Source of the DNA: Siderastrea siderea
Lineage: Eukaryota; Cnidaria; Anthozoa; Scleractinia; Rhizangiidae
DNA length: 64,000 nucleotides
Direction: 5' to 3'
NCBI GenBank assembly: GCA_964030785.1
Contig: OZ034977.1
Span: forward strand, 34,229,052 to 34,293,051
A program made the translations under genes and the position numbers. Below are positions 33,801-44,901 of this stretch, in pieces. Under the pieces are notes generated by a model that saw only the letters and a list, made by a program, of their open reading frames with translations, did no database searches and was not told the DNA's origin. Every line of letters begins with the position of its first letter. The first letter of the stretch is position 1.

Positions 33801-33972
33801 GCAAATACATGGCGAGATTCTTTCTCGTCAACATACTGAAAAGAGGTTTGTCCTTGTTTCTCGCGTGAAAGTCCGCATCATCGCCAATGAATTGTTCAAC
33901 TTCGGCTTCCAAGTCCGCCACGTTGGACGCTTGGGGACAACTTCCTTTGTCGCTAAAAAAGAATTTAAACAT
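30821..33972 (-). CDS. Equilibrative nucleoside transporter, SLC29 family, two exons
   Basis: Exons on the minus strand are 33972-33400 and 31579-30821, joined in phase 0 across a 1.8-kb GT-AG intron (donor ATG|GTAAGA, acceptor AACAG|CTTGG), giving 443 residues. A cytosolic N terminus of about 50 residues is followed by eleven predicted membrane spans, the ENT number. Family marks are the first span ending in ..AVDYFDDIFP, the YTQGLM..GLCGLLITILRVVTK segment after span 4, and VYNIGDVLGRG in span 8 (the N-x-x-D..GR signature). Proteins of this family move nucleosides or nucleobases down their gradient across plasma or organelle membranes. The usual proline-tryptophan-asparagine in span 1 is replaced by LPIFV, so substrate range may differ. 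No upstream exon was needed to make a complete protein. Confidence 0.85.
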
Positions 33973-34220
33973 TGAGTCGACGCATCCGGAACAGGACAGC
34001 GAACTATCCCTTTCCCACTTTTAGACAGAGGAAAGCGACAAAACCCCTGTGAACATTAAACTATTGAATTTCACAAGGCAAATTTTGATATCACCCCACC
34101 AGAATCACCAGACATACTTTCACCGCCCGCGAGAAGATTGGGACCTTCGTTATAATCTCGTCCCCAGTGCCACCCGTTCTAGCCGGCGGTGCCTGCGTAT
34201 CCCCACCGATACTATAATAC

Positions 34221-35390
34221 GCTGATCAATTCAAAAGTTCAACATCCCCCCTGGCACCCCCCGGGCATTTGAACTTTTAAAGATTGGCTTGTTCAAATTC
34301 TCTCCCCTCGGGGCCAAAAAGCCGTTCAAATGCCCCACCAATTACTACTGAACTACCACAGGGCCCCAGACAATCTGAAGGATTTGTATGGGAATATTAC
34401 GAGCTTCGTATTTAAAGTAAAATATCGGGGGTAATGATTAAAATAAACGTGAACTTACCTCAATTGTTGTGGTTTGTCGTCCTTGCAGCCGTGAATGGCG
34501 AATTTTGGCGGATATTGGCGATTACGCTCAGGATCAGGTAAACGCCGAACGCTAAACCTTCAAAATCGCCAGTATTTGCCATTTACGGCTACAAGGACGA
34601 CAAATCACAACAATTGAGGTAAGGTTACGTTCATTTTGAAGAAAAGTATCAACATTACCCCTGATATTTTGCTTTAAATACGAAGCTCATAATATTCCCA
34701 TAGAAATCCTTCAAATTTCAAACAGATTGTCTGGGTGCCCTGTGGCACTACCTCTCCTCAAAGACAAATTTCGTTTTCAGAGAGCGATATGCCGTTAAGA
34801 CAGCTTCAAACTTCTTTTAAAGACCCTTTGAAAGAGTTATTCACAAACAAAGGCGAAATTCCATCTTGCAAATCCCTCAAACCCTTCAAAAACCGAAAAA
34901 ACTCACGGGCGGAGAAGTTAATTCTCTGTCAGAACAAGAGAATGTGCTGTCAGGCTCAGTTTGCGTAGTTTTACTGCAATGGCGGGCTGTGACTGCTTGC
35001 ACATGTTTTCTCTAAATTAAGTTGCAGCGTTCTACTTGTTTTTTCTACCCCAGCCCTCCCTCCCTCTTATTTTTGTTTTATTTACTTATTTTTCTCTCCA
35101 CTGACTAAGACAGTGTGACGGGTGCCGGGGCGTGTGGGGCTCATGCCTGGTTTCCGGGGATTTGCCAGTAACGGAGTAGTCCATCTGGGGGCCGGCTGAC
35201 CACAGTGGAGGCCCCTGGATATCCCAGGTACCCAACCGCCATTATGGTACGCCAGGCAGTAGGTGAAATCCAGTTCAAATTCCCCACCCTTCCAAGGCAA
35301 CGTTCAAATTCCCCCTTCCCGGGCACGATGCACAGTCAAATGCCCTGGGTATGCCCGCGGGGAATGTTGAAGTTTCGAATTGATCGGCGC
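34221..35390. mobile_element. Inverted-repeat element, outer of a nested pair
   Basis: GCTGATCAATTC at 34221 pairs with GAATTGATCGGCGC at 35377-35390, and the match continues inward through AAAGTTCAACATCCCC and GGGCATTTGA. The arms are imperfect. It contains the element at 34353-34748. Boundaries approximate. Confidence 0.5.
34353..34748. mobile_element. Near-palindromic inverted-repeat element, inner
   Basis: Arms of about 180 bp, for example GAGCTTCGTATTTAAAG (34399) and CTTTAAATACGAAGCTC (34672), and TTACCTCAATTGTTGTG with CACAACAATTGAGGTAA. The outer ends are ACCACAGGGC and GCCCTGTGGC. Only about 35 bp in the middle is unpaired. Confidence 0.7.
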
Positions 35391-35435
35391 ATAACTCTTG
35401 AGTTTTTTAATTAGCAGTTGCTTCGAATTCAAGCA

Positions 35436-36270
35436 GTACCGTATTTTGTTGATTAAACACCGGACCCCTAATAAACGCCGGGTTCAAATAAACGCCGGGT
35501 TTACAGGGCCGCCTTTAAAATAAACGCCCCCGGCGTTTATTCGGGGTCCCGGCGTTTATTCGGGGCCACGGCGTTTATTTGAGATCCCGGCGTTTATTCG
35601 AGAGGAGTATATTAAATCAGGATTATTTGCCGTAACTGCATCCTAGTTCCCTTTCTTCCATTTTATTTGAATTTTATCCACTGATAATCAAACCTAAACT
35701 ACCATTTACAATTGTTCTTCTAACTATAAAAACGGAGAAACAAACTACGCATCAGGTATCGTTCTGCGGGCTTGTCATCTGGAGGGTTTCTCCAGCGTTT
35801 TTCCAGCAGTTTCTTGAATCGTTCCATAATCTTGCCTTTCTCAGAACTCATGGAGCAGGAACCTCGACAACACCTTGTTCTCAATTGCTTGCAAAGTACG
35901 TTAGTTGTCGAGCAGTTGCCGATGCATTTTTTTATGTTTCACGGAGAAAAATTAACATTGAGGAAAGCCTTAATCACCGTTCCTGTCAGTGACGTTTTTT
36001 GCAAAATGACTTACCAAAATGATTCACTAAGATAAGACAAAGTTGGTGACCTTGTTTTACATTTTTAACGTTTTTGTTGAAATTTGGTTCTTAATTCAGC
36101 AAACTTCCAGTACTGCTGATAAAAAAATGAATGGCTAAAAAAAGGTCGAAAAATGCACTCAATAAATAAACGCCGGGCTCCGAATAAACGCCGGGTTGGA
36201 ATAAACGCCGGGTCTACGAGGCCGACTTTTAAATAAACGTCCCCGGCGTTTAATCGAGAAAATGCAGTAC
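35436..36270. mobile_element. TIR element with AATAAACGCCGGG subterminal repeats
   Basis: Ends are GTACCGTATTTT and AAAATGCAGTAC. Next to each end the word AATAAACGCC or its complement GGCGTTTATT recurs, about eight times in 35466-35600 and four times in 36168-36255. The interior has no recognisable gene. Confidence 0.65.
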
Positions 36271-38235
36271 ATTGAAACCTTCATAGCAGATAATCAGTTT
36301 GGTGAACGGAAACTTTTGCACTCCTACCAAAATCCCCCCTTCGATCCAGCTGGACTCCTCAATTACTGAGACTCCTATTATATATACCGAGGTCTGTGCG
36401 ATTTTCTTCTAGCGAGAGGTTTGTTGTTAAGCGCTGGTAAATCTGAAGTAACCTATCTGTTGAACTATTTCGCCCTTAGAAAAACAGAAAAAAAGTACTT
36501 AATCCCTCTATACCATCAGCTCTCCTCCTCCCCCCCCCCCCCCGCCCCTTTTCTAGCCTTCTGGAACTGCTACTTCCACCAAAAGTCTCTAACTTGTAAA
36601 TTGTCATTCCGTTTCTGACAGCCTATAAACGCAAATTAAGCTCCCAAGAAATAATTTCTGGCGCTTTCCTTACTTTTCTCCGTGTTATTGTACACTTTAA
36701 TTACGTTGAAAACAATGCACGTTCTCACGGGTAGTTTTCTGGGGATTATCGACACGTTTAATTGCAACAGGGTACGCGTTAAAAATGCGACAAGTATAGA
36801 AGTGAATTCACCCTTTATTTGCTTCAATCAATCGTTAAAATCAATTTAACTTGCACATCGATGTTTTGCTAACTTTAACAGAGCTGTGTTATCGTGGCAT
36901 AGAGGGTCTTCTTGTGGCGTCACGGCGGCCATGTTTGAGGTATGTACTGATAATAAAGTGTTTCTCCTTTGCGAAATAATATTTGTTTTTCTGCAAATAG
37001 TTTTAATTGTTTTATACCTCCAGTTTGGCCGCCATGAAAACCCTCTATAATAAGACAGAAAATGCATAGACTATACATTTATAAATGAAAATAATTTTGT
37101 AGAAAATATTTTTATATAATACATTACTTGTCTCTTCGGAATACTATGCAAACTTCAATTAATTGAAAGCTACTTGAAAGCTCTTAGACAAAAAGAAAAA
37201 TTGACCATACAAAACTGTCTCGAACGAACGGAAAATTCGAATGAATAACAAATTACGGCCTTACTTTTTTCCTTTTCTGCTAAAACCTGTAGAAATAATT
37301 TAAACAAATTACCATTTTTTTAAAGTTGTTCCCGCAACCCCTGTAATTAGCGATAATTGTTCTCGACTTGTGAAATATTCAGATTCTTTTAGTCTCTTGT
37401 GAACAATGAGAAAACCAAAAGAACGAATGAAATATAAAAGGAGCTGTAGCAAAGAACAGCTTTCATCCCTGCCAGCAGAAGTGAAAAACAGTCATTGACG
37501 GGGGAGAACAGAAGAATTCTTTTAAGTAAGGACAATATAATTGTACCTGTTCAAATGAACTATTAAAAGACAAACGTATAATAGAGGGACTGATAGAATC
37601 TAGGTGACGATAGCGGTCGTTTCCTTGGGTGAGTCGTATTACCTTTCTCCCTTTGTGGGAGGCTAAGGTGTCGGAAGTTGAAAAAATACTTCAACGGGAC
37701 AGAACGGAAACCTAGCAACGACTGAGTGCATTCGACCGATAAGCTGAACGTAATTATCAGCGATACAACTGAGTGCAAACATACTGATAATAAACCACCT
37801 CAAATTGCACAAATTGAATCTATGTGTCACAAGTCATACGAATCTCAGACATCAAAACAAGAATTCATCATCACAAGTATACCTTACAGTTATCTCAAAC
37901 TTGTCGCGGGCATTTTCCAGGGGTAAGTCTCCTTGTACTAAGGTCTCAACAGTGCAGAATGTTTGAAGGTTGTAGGTCAAGAGTTAGTATGGGCAGTTCG
38001 TTCGTTTCTTCACTTGTTGCCTTTCAGATGCCTTTCTACGTTGTTTGACAGGTTTCAAGCATTTATAAAACTGTAAGAACCAAAATCATCTTCGCTGTGT
38101 GTAAGCAATTCAAGCTATTGCTTATTTCAGCCAGAGGAAAGATTTCAGGGCTACGATGGGATTCAACCGATAACCTCTACTGGAGGCTCGATACGTTCCG
38201 GGTTCGAATTCCGTTGTAGCCTTAGAGCAACCCCC
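36271..38235. other. Intergenic, no gene recognised
   Basis: A C-run lies at 36529-36543. A TATA-like ATATAAAAGGAGC sits at 37432-37444, about 1.6 kb before the signal-peptide exon at 39030; it could be a promoter but nothing else supports that. Confidence 0.4.
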
Positions 38236-38785
38236 TTGTCTCTGTTTTTTAAATTGCATAAACACAGCGAAGTTCACTCAGGTCTATTCTCACTCGTCGG
38301 TTATGAATCGCAAGATAACAGTACACAACTGATATCAGGCCGTCTAAAAGACGCGGTAATGACCTATAAATGTGTCAATGGTCTAGCTCCGTTATACCTC
38401 AGCGTGAAACTGACTAAACGATCAAACATCCATTCACGTAATACGCGTAAGCGCGATTCTTTGGATACCCCGTTGTTTAGAACTACCGCTGGTCAGCGCA
38501 CCTTCCAATATCGCGCGGCCAACATATGGAACAATCTAGACAGCCAAATGAAGAACTATAGCCTGAAAAAGTTCAAGGTCGAAATGAAGGACAAATTACT
38601 CAGTAGTTTATTATGATAATATTACGCATTGATACTCATTGATATATACATATATATTTATTAGATAATTCTTATGCTATTTATTGTACATTAGGATTTT
38701 AGTATTAATTATTATTATATTATTGTAAATAGTTATTGAAAAGCCTGTCAAGGAATAACCATTAAAGACCATTTCCATTTCCATG
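38236..38785 (+). mobile_element. LINE 3' fragment, CR1/L2-like
   Basis: The frame 38236-38616 (126 residues) is the C-terminal end of a LINE reverse transcriptase protein: KDAVMTYKCVNGLAPLYLS, then RNTRKRDSLDTPLFRTTAGQ and FQYRAANIWNNL. An AT-rich 3' UTR follows, ending around CATTAAAGACCATTTCC. Upstream domains are missing. Confidence 0.75.
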
Positions 38786-41454
38786 TGTTCCATCCATCTA
38801 CTGAAAAATTACATCTTTTTGCCAACAAGTCACTCGATCCCAACGTACGGTATGCTGGGAGTGACAATCAGCATGAATATCCTGAAACAAAACGGCAGTA
38901 ATCTCTTGAAAACTGGCAGATAGTTTAACGTAGTGAAACAGACTAAAGTTTAAAAAGAAATTCATTGCACCATGGATACTTGGTTTGAATGTTGTCTCAT
39001 TTATTTGTTAACCGTCGTTACCAGGTACAATGGGGTGTCTGTGGCAGTTTGTGGTATTCATTTTACTGTTTGTTCCAGCCATTCATACAGCTAGAACAGG
39101 TACGGTACTTTCATTTATTTATTTCTTAAAAGACGGCTCAAACAGGGCATCCAATTCGCAGAACATGATTTAAATAGGGCCCTATATTTCAACAAAAATC
39201 CCGTAATAGTCGCTGAAACAAGTATAAACAAAAGCCTCGGTATAAGTAACCGATCACATCATTTCCGGGGCAACAACCAGAATACATCGGTCATCCTTAA
39301 GAAGCCTTGCGTTTCTCCGCACTGACTTCATAACTAATTGAATATCTGTTTTATGATGTTACTTGTACTAATTCGTATATCTACACCCTTGTCACTGAAA
39401 GTACGAACGCGTCACTTATTTACCTTGCCTTTCATGGCAGTCAATTTCATCCTCTCGTTTTATTAGTACAGAACACATCTTTTCTTGGCCTCGTTAGATT
39501 TCATTACTTAATTGAGGATTAATTTCAAGAATGAAGATAATATTATGATTACAACTTAAATCTGTTTTGTAACATACCTCAGTTATAATTCACTTATGAA
39601 TGGCAATGAAAAACAAATGAGAATTTTTTCAAAACTCCTCACTTTTGGGCATAATGTTTTCTGTCCTTTCCAAAATTTCTACTCTTCTTATATTTCAGGA
39701 GCACCCAACAAACCGTTTCGGTAAAGTATTTGCTCAGACGACCTTAATGGCCTCAGATATTTGGATTTAATTTTGAAGAAAAACTAGAGTTTTATTTGGG
39801 CCAAATGTCACTTCAAACTCTGGTAACAAAGGAAATTAAAGTAATCTCTTTCCTTCTTAGAGAGACAAAAATGTCGCCTTTAATATACGTAGGAAAAAGG
39901 GTCAGCTAGCATTTTTGTGAACCTAACAGCAGCTCAGAAATTCGAAAATAAGTTTCCGTTTCCTAAAATATTATTTTGCAATCTGCTGCCACTGAAAAGT
40001 GCCCTTGCTGGATGCCCTTTTGTTTTTCCCCTGACGATATATATCAGTTATATATTTAATTTGGTTTGCCAAATCCAGTGTTATGTCAAAAAGCCCGGCA
40101 CATTTTTTCGTGTTTCCTTCGTAGTCCTCGTTGCAGAATCATATAAGTCTCTTTGCATTCCCTTTCCAATCACAGTTTACACTTTTGAGGACGCCAGTCA
40201 CTTGTGGGCCTTCAATGCTTCTTCAACGTCAACACTGGCGCTTTCAACAACTCGTTACAAAGATGGGATGCATTCCATGAAGTGGAATTGGACGAGCGGA
40301 GACGAACTCACACACTCATTCACCAGCAATGTAAGTTGGGCATTGCAAACTTGATCACTTGGTCATACCCTTCTAGTTTGTCTCAGACTTTTAGATAACC
40401 GAGTAAAAGGTGTGGTTTGACGGGTCGCTTTGACACGTGAAGTTTTGAATTCTTTACTTTCTTATCTCCCAATCAAAACAAAGTACTTTGTCCACCCCCC
40501 CCCCCCCCGGGAGCTTAGATCGCAGCAGGTTAGTTTTCCTTTCTTCTATTTTTGATCAAAATGATCATGGCATTACTCCTTGTAGATAGCCTATTGTTGG
40601 TGCACCTAGACATCAACAACATTACTCGGCTCTCCACTTGGGGTTCATCCAAAAAGTCTAGATCGCGTGAATAACGAAAAGCAAGACAACTACTACCAGG
40701 GGCACCCAACGAAAAAGTTTTTAAGCAAACTACTTGAAATCGGACGTTGTCTGCTTCTCCGATTGTTTCAATGTTAACACAGTTTCACCTGTTGGGATTG
40801 AAAAGCTGAAAATTTAAGCCGCAAAAGACTCAGAGGAACTGAATCTTACGTCCCGAATTTCCGAGCTGCTTTTGGCATTTAGAAAATGCTAGCTGACCTT
40901 TTTCACGCTTTGAACGTCATACTGAAACTTCCATGTGAACTGCTCAACTAAAAATCTTTGCAGACAGAGCACTTCCAACGCTTTGTAATTCGTCTAGATG
41001 TGCACAGAACTTTCAAAAATTTCCTTGCCCGGATATATATAAATTTCAAGAGTTCTAGTTAAGTCGGACTTGCGTTCGAGTTATGGTTTACTGGTAAGTG
41101 GTGTTCCTTATCCCTGTAATCCTGTGTTAAGGCAGTGTTTGAAAATAAAGGCAGGCTAAAATCAGTTAGCCGCTTCATAACAAATTTTCGGATCTATGTT
41201 ATAATTAACTACACCTTCACATACAAGATATCCCCATGCAATATTTTTCTGACTGTTAGGACTAAAAGACAGTTGTATGTATTTTTGGATTGCTTTCTTC
41301 ATCAGCCGATCAGCAGGAAAGAGATAAGAAGGGGAGGAATCAAAGTGTGGATATACAACACTTATGAACGCGTTGGCGAGAGTCTGATGGTCTCTTTTGA
41401 CAATTCACAGAGTACAGTATCACAGTTCAATATCAGCCTGAACTTCAAGGTAAA

Positions 41455-42195
41455 CCAGTCAGGCAGCCAGCCAGTCAGTCAGTCAGTCAGTCAGTCAGTC
41501 AGTCAGTCAGTCAGATAGTCAGACAGTCAGTCAGCCAGCCAGTCGTCAGTCAGTCAGTCAGTCAGTCAGTCAGACAGTCAGAAAGTCAGTCAGTCAGTCA
41601 GTCAGTCAGTCAGTCAGTCAGTCAGTCAGTCAGACAGTCAAACAGTCAAACAGTCAGTCAGCTAGCCAGTCGTCAGTCAGCCAGTCAGTCAGTCAGTCAG
41701 TCAGTCAGTCAGACAGTCAGTCAGTCAGTCAGTCAGCCAGTCAGTAAGTCAGTCAGTCAGTTAATTAGTTAGTCAGTTCGTCAGTCAGCCAGTCAGTCAG
41801 TCAGTCAACAATTAGTTAGTCAGTCATTCAGTCAGTCAATCAGTCAATCAGTCAGTCAGTCATTCAGCCAGTCAGTCAATCAGTTAGTCAGCCAGCCAGT
41901 CAGCCAGTCAGTCAGTCAGTCAGTCAGTCAGTCAGTCAGTCAGTCAGTCAGTCAGCCAGTCAGACAAACAAGGGGGTTAGTTTCTAAAGAAACTGGTGCT
42001 GCGTCGGTGGGGACGTGAAACACAAAATTTTGGATTTATGAACTAAGTTGATAAGGTAAATTGGCCACCGTAAAAAGATTGAAAGCTGACGTTTCGAGCG
42101 TTAGCCCTTCGTCAGACAGTCAGTTAGTCAGTTAGTCAGTTAGTCAGCCAGTCAGTCAGTCAGTCAGTCAGTCAGTCAGTCGGTCAGTCAGCCAG
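41455..42195. repeat. (CAGT)n microsatellite array, interrupted
   Basis: Long runs of GTCA/CAGT with scattered variants begin right after the exon 3 splice donor at 41450 and continue to about 41970. They resume at 42112-42195. A Penelope-type fragment separates the two blocks. Confidence 0.9.
41971..42117 (-). mobile_element. Penelope-like terminal fragment with hammerhead-like motif
   Basis: Inserted in the CAGT array. On the minus strand 42115-42088 reads CTGACGA, A, GGGC-TAAC-GCTC, GAAA, CGTC. These are the CUGANGA and GAAA core boxes of a hammerhead ribozyme with a short stem II and a minimal stem III, plus one extra A before stem II. Hammerheads of this minimal kind are known from Penelope-like elements. 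Sequence further along (GGTGCTGCGTCGGTGGGG on the plus strand at 41994) belongs to the same fragment. Self-cleavage is not shown. Confidence 0.5.
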
Positions 42196-42822
42196 CCACC
42201 CAGCCACCCTGCCAGGCAGCAGTGGGCCAGAAAACCTTAGTATTTTCGAACTTCTTCGGTATTCCTAGGGCAGTCTTCAAAAAGGTGCAACATCCGCAAA
42301 AGTCAGCTGTTTTTCATTCGCGGCGCAAAGACCTCTCAATGAAGTCGCACCGTTATGTTTTGAACACGGAGATAACAAAAAAGTTGCCAGTTTTTAGTCC
42401 CTTATTCCAGTCTTCAAACCTGACAAAGACGTCAACCCAGATGAGCTACTGAGAGTTGATTAGTTTTCTCGGGAAATCTCCATGACATGTTTTTACTCCA
42501 TCCAGGCCAGGGATTTAAATACCGTTTCTTCTAGTTCCTCCAGCCAGGAGAGTTGAGATACCATTTGAGAAGTCCACGAATAACAAACAATTCAAATTCA
42601 GTGAAGAAGCCCTCTTTTTCCCTCTTGACTTAACTTTGGAGGGAGTGGGGACTGGGGGGACGGTAAGGAATCAAGCCAAATTTATAACTGGGGCATATCA
42701 GGGAGAAGAGCAACTTATTATGCTTCAAGTTATTAGTTACTTCAAGTACAAGTTACTATTTATTTGGTGAAAATGAACAATGCCGTTTGTAGATATTACA
42801 CGAAACACCGATCAAAAATAAG

Positions 42823-42873
<51 letters not shown>
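42823..42873. repeat. (ATT)n microsatellite
   Basis: About 17 ATT units, ending 29 bp before the exon 4 acceptor of the lyase gene. Confidence 0.9.
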
Positions 42874-42874
<1 letters not shown>

Positions 42875-44464
42875 TGCATTACTAAGTTAAACATTGTCGC
42901 AGGGTTGGCGTGCAATATGGGCTCAATACAAAGAAGCTCTATTGGCTGGCGAAAATAAAATAACCTCTATGAGAATTACCGCTCCCAAAACCAATCGAAG
43001 GATCTATCCTTTGTACATTGATCTCCTACGCTTGGTAGAAAAGTAAACCAAACAGACACGTGACAAGATTGTGCCAACAATAGGTCAAGGACTTTACACT
43101 CGGAACAACTTGTGTCAGCAAACTTATCGTTGGAGTCAGGTACATTAATTTATTTAATTTCGCGCTGTTTTTATGCTGCTTATATTAGTCTAAATTGAGA
43201 GGGCGCAGTTTGTTATGAAAAAGAATTGAAACATGCCTTAAAGAAGACCTTTAAGTTTTCGCATTTTGTTGTCTCTTTCCACCGATTAAGCCATGGCATG
43301 GCAACAGAAATACTGTTTCTTTTTCTTCCGGTAACGGGCAAAAATCCATTTAACAAAAAAAAAATTCATAAAAAAGTATTTTTTCCTCCAGAGAAATGGG
43401 AAAAGTGACGGTACAGGGCATGGAAGAAAAAAGTAAGAGATATAACTTCACCCTGGAATTCTGGATAAGCAGTATGCCACTCGTCTGGTGCTTAGTCTTA
43501 AAAGACCAACAAGCTCTAAGCCTGGAATAACGAGAAGCAAGTGTCAGTGATTGAAAAACCATAATGAATTCCAAGCCTTTTTGAGATTTATTTTGCAACA
43601 AGAAACGTTCTCCTCTGCCACTGCACCGAGGGTTTTGTCTTGAATTTTCTACATTTCAAGCTTGTAGTGTCCTGTTATATTCTCCTACATACCCTTCAAA
43701 GGGTCCATTATCTTAGAATACCATCTGGATCTTACTTGGTTCGCTGTGGCCTGTAACATCACTAGTGCCGAACAATTGATTTACAAAGACAAAAGTAACA
43801 ACTTGTTAACTGAATTCCATGTCAGGAATTTTGCATTGCAGTTACATCAATTAAGTGATGTTCAACAATCGAATTGTTTCAGGTCTCAAGATTGCAAAGA
43901 AAAACTCCAATCCAACTTGCAAATTCAGACTCCGAGTCTCCAAGATTAGGTTGGCTAAGACGCCAAAAATTTATCTTTACACTGATTTGGACCAAAACGA
44001 ACGCAGAACCACACCTCAAAATACTCTTCGGAGGAAATTCACGACATAGAAGAAAATGATTCCAGATATTCAGCGTTAGCGATTGATATTAGCATTAAAG
44101 AACGTTCTAAAGGCTGTAATGCTAAAGGAAGCTGGAGGACAATTAGACATACAAGCAAACTTTACTGACATTTTTCATGCACCTTGCTATTTGGAACTCA
44201 CCAGGCCTACAGCTATCATGGAACCCACTCCGAATAAGGACAAGTTAGTTGACTTGACATTGATTGAGAAACGGTTGGACAACTGGTTTGTGCGGCAGTC
44301 ACAGAGCACAGTTAAGTTTACAGGAAACGTTAAGAGAAGGTGGGATGCACTAAATTGTGACGTGGACACTGCAAACACCAAATTGGCTGCGCTGAACATT
44401 ACAAGAAGTCAGGAGGGTGTAATTACAGGTATTGTTATACATATTTTTGGTTACAGACTTGCAG

Positions 44465-44901
44465 TACCGTAAAGTGCCGCTTATAAACGCTGGGCTGATA
44501 CTACTTCGTAAGGGGTTTTGGGTGGGATTATAAACGGGGGGCGGCTTATATCCGGGGGGGCTTGTAGGTGGGATAAAAAAAATGTTTCGAAATGAGCCAC
44601 AGCAGTGTTGATCGAAATACGTTTTATCAATACTGGTTTTAAATAACCTTTAAAACGTCATAATGAATCGAATTCATTTCAATTTTAACAACAAAATCAG
44701 AACTGTAGCAACAAAAACGTGACCGGAACACAACAAAACAGAAGTTTAGAGTGTCTTCGCACTGCTCTGTGAGAGTGCAACAAGGAAAACTAGAGGTGGG
44801 GCTTATATCTGGGGGGGCTTATAACCGGATGCATTTTTTTGTTTTCAGGTAGATGAACCTATAACCGGGGGGCGGGGGCTTGTAAGCGGCAGTTTACGGT
44901 A
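44465..44901. mobile_element. TIR element with GGGGGCTTATA subterminal repeats
   Basis: TACCGTAAAGTGCCGCTTAT at the left pairs with GTAAGCGGCAGTTTACGGTA at the right. Words such as GGGGGGGCTTATA and GGCTTATAACCGG recur near both ends. The plan resembles that of the 35436-36270 element (TACCGT-like ends and G/C-rich subterminal repeats). Confidence 0.65.

Larger units (their letters stand above)
39030..44428 (+). pseudogene. 5' exons of a chondroitinase ABC-type polysaccharide lyase gene, disrupted
   Basis: Exon 1 (39030-39099) encodes a signal peptide (MGCLWQFVVFILLFVPAIHT). Exon 2 (40176-40330) encodes YTFEDASHLWAF..YKDGMHSMKWNWTSGDELTH, a carbohydrate-binding jelly-roll start, cut here as YTFEDASHLWAF and YKDGMHSMKWNW. 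Exon 3 (41306-41449) has GGIKVWIYNT and FNISLNFK. Exon 4 (42903-43139) has GWRAIWAQYKEAL, LYIDLLRL and QQTYRWSQ. Phases 1, 0 and 0 agree. A likely further exon (44205-44428) has LIEKRLDNWFV and RRWDALN, but its phase needs an exon I could not find. Exon 4 holds an in-frame TAA at 43044-43046. The catalytic lyase domain is not seen up to the window end. Known members degrade chondroitin and dermatan sulfates outside the cell. I judge it a broken or truncated gene; a sequencing error at the TAA is possible. Confidence 0.6.

Noticed and set aside
33553..33975. Plus-strand frame of 140 codons
   Set aside because: Antisense to the first exon of the nucleoside transporter.
41135..41518. Open frame ending in a Gln-Ser-Val-Ser repeat
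   Set aside because: The repeat is the translation of the CAGT microsatellite after a splice donor. Only 41306-41449 matches the lyase family.
42903..43034. Exon 4 of the lyase gene ending before the TAA at a weak GTAGAA donor
   Set aside because: Family sequence continues in the same frame after the TAA to a better donor at 43140, so the stop is treated as a mutation.
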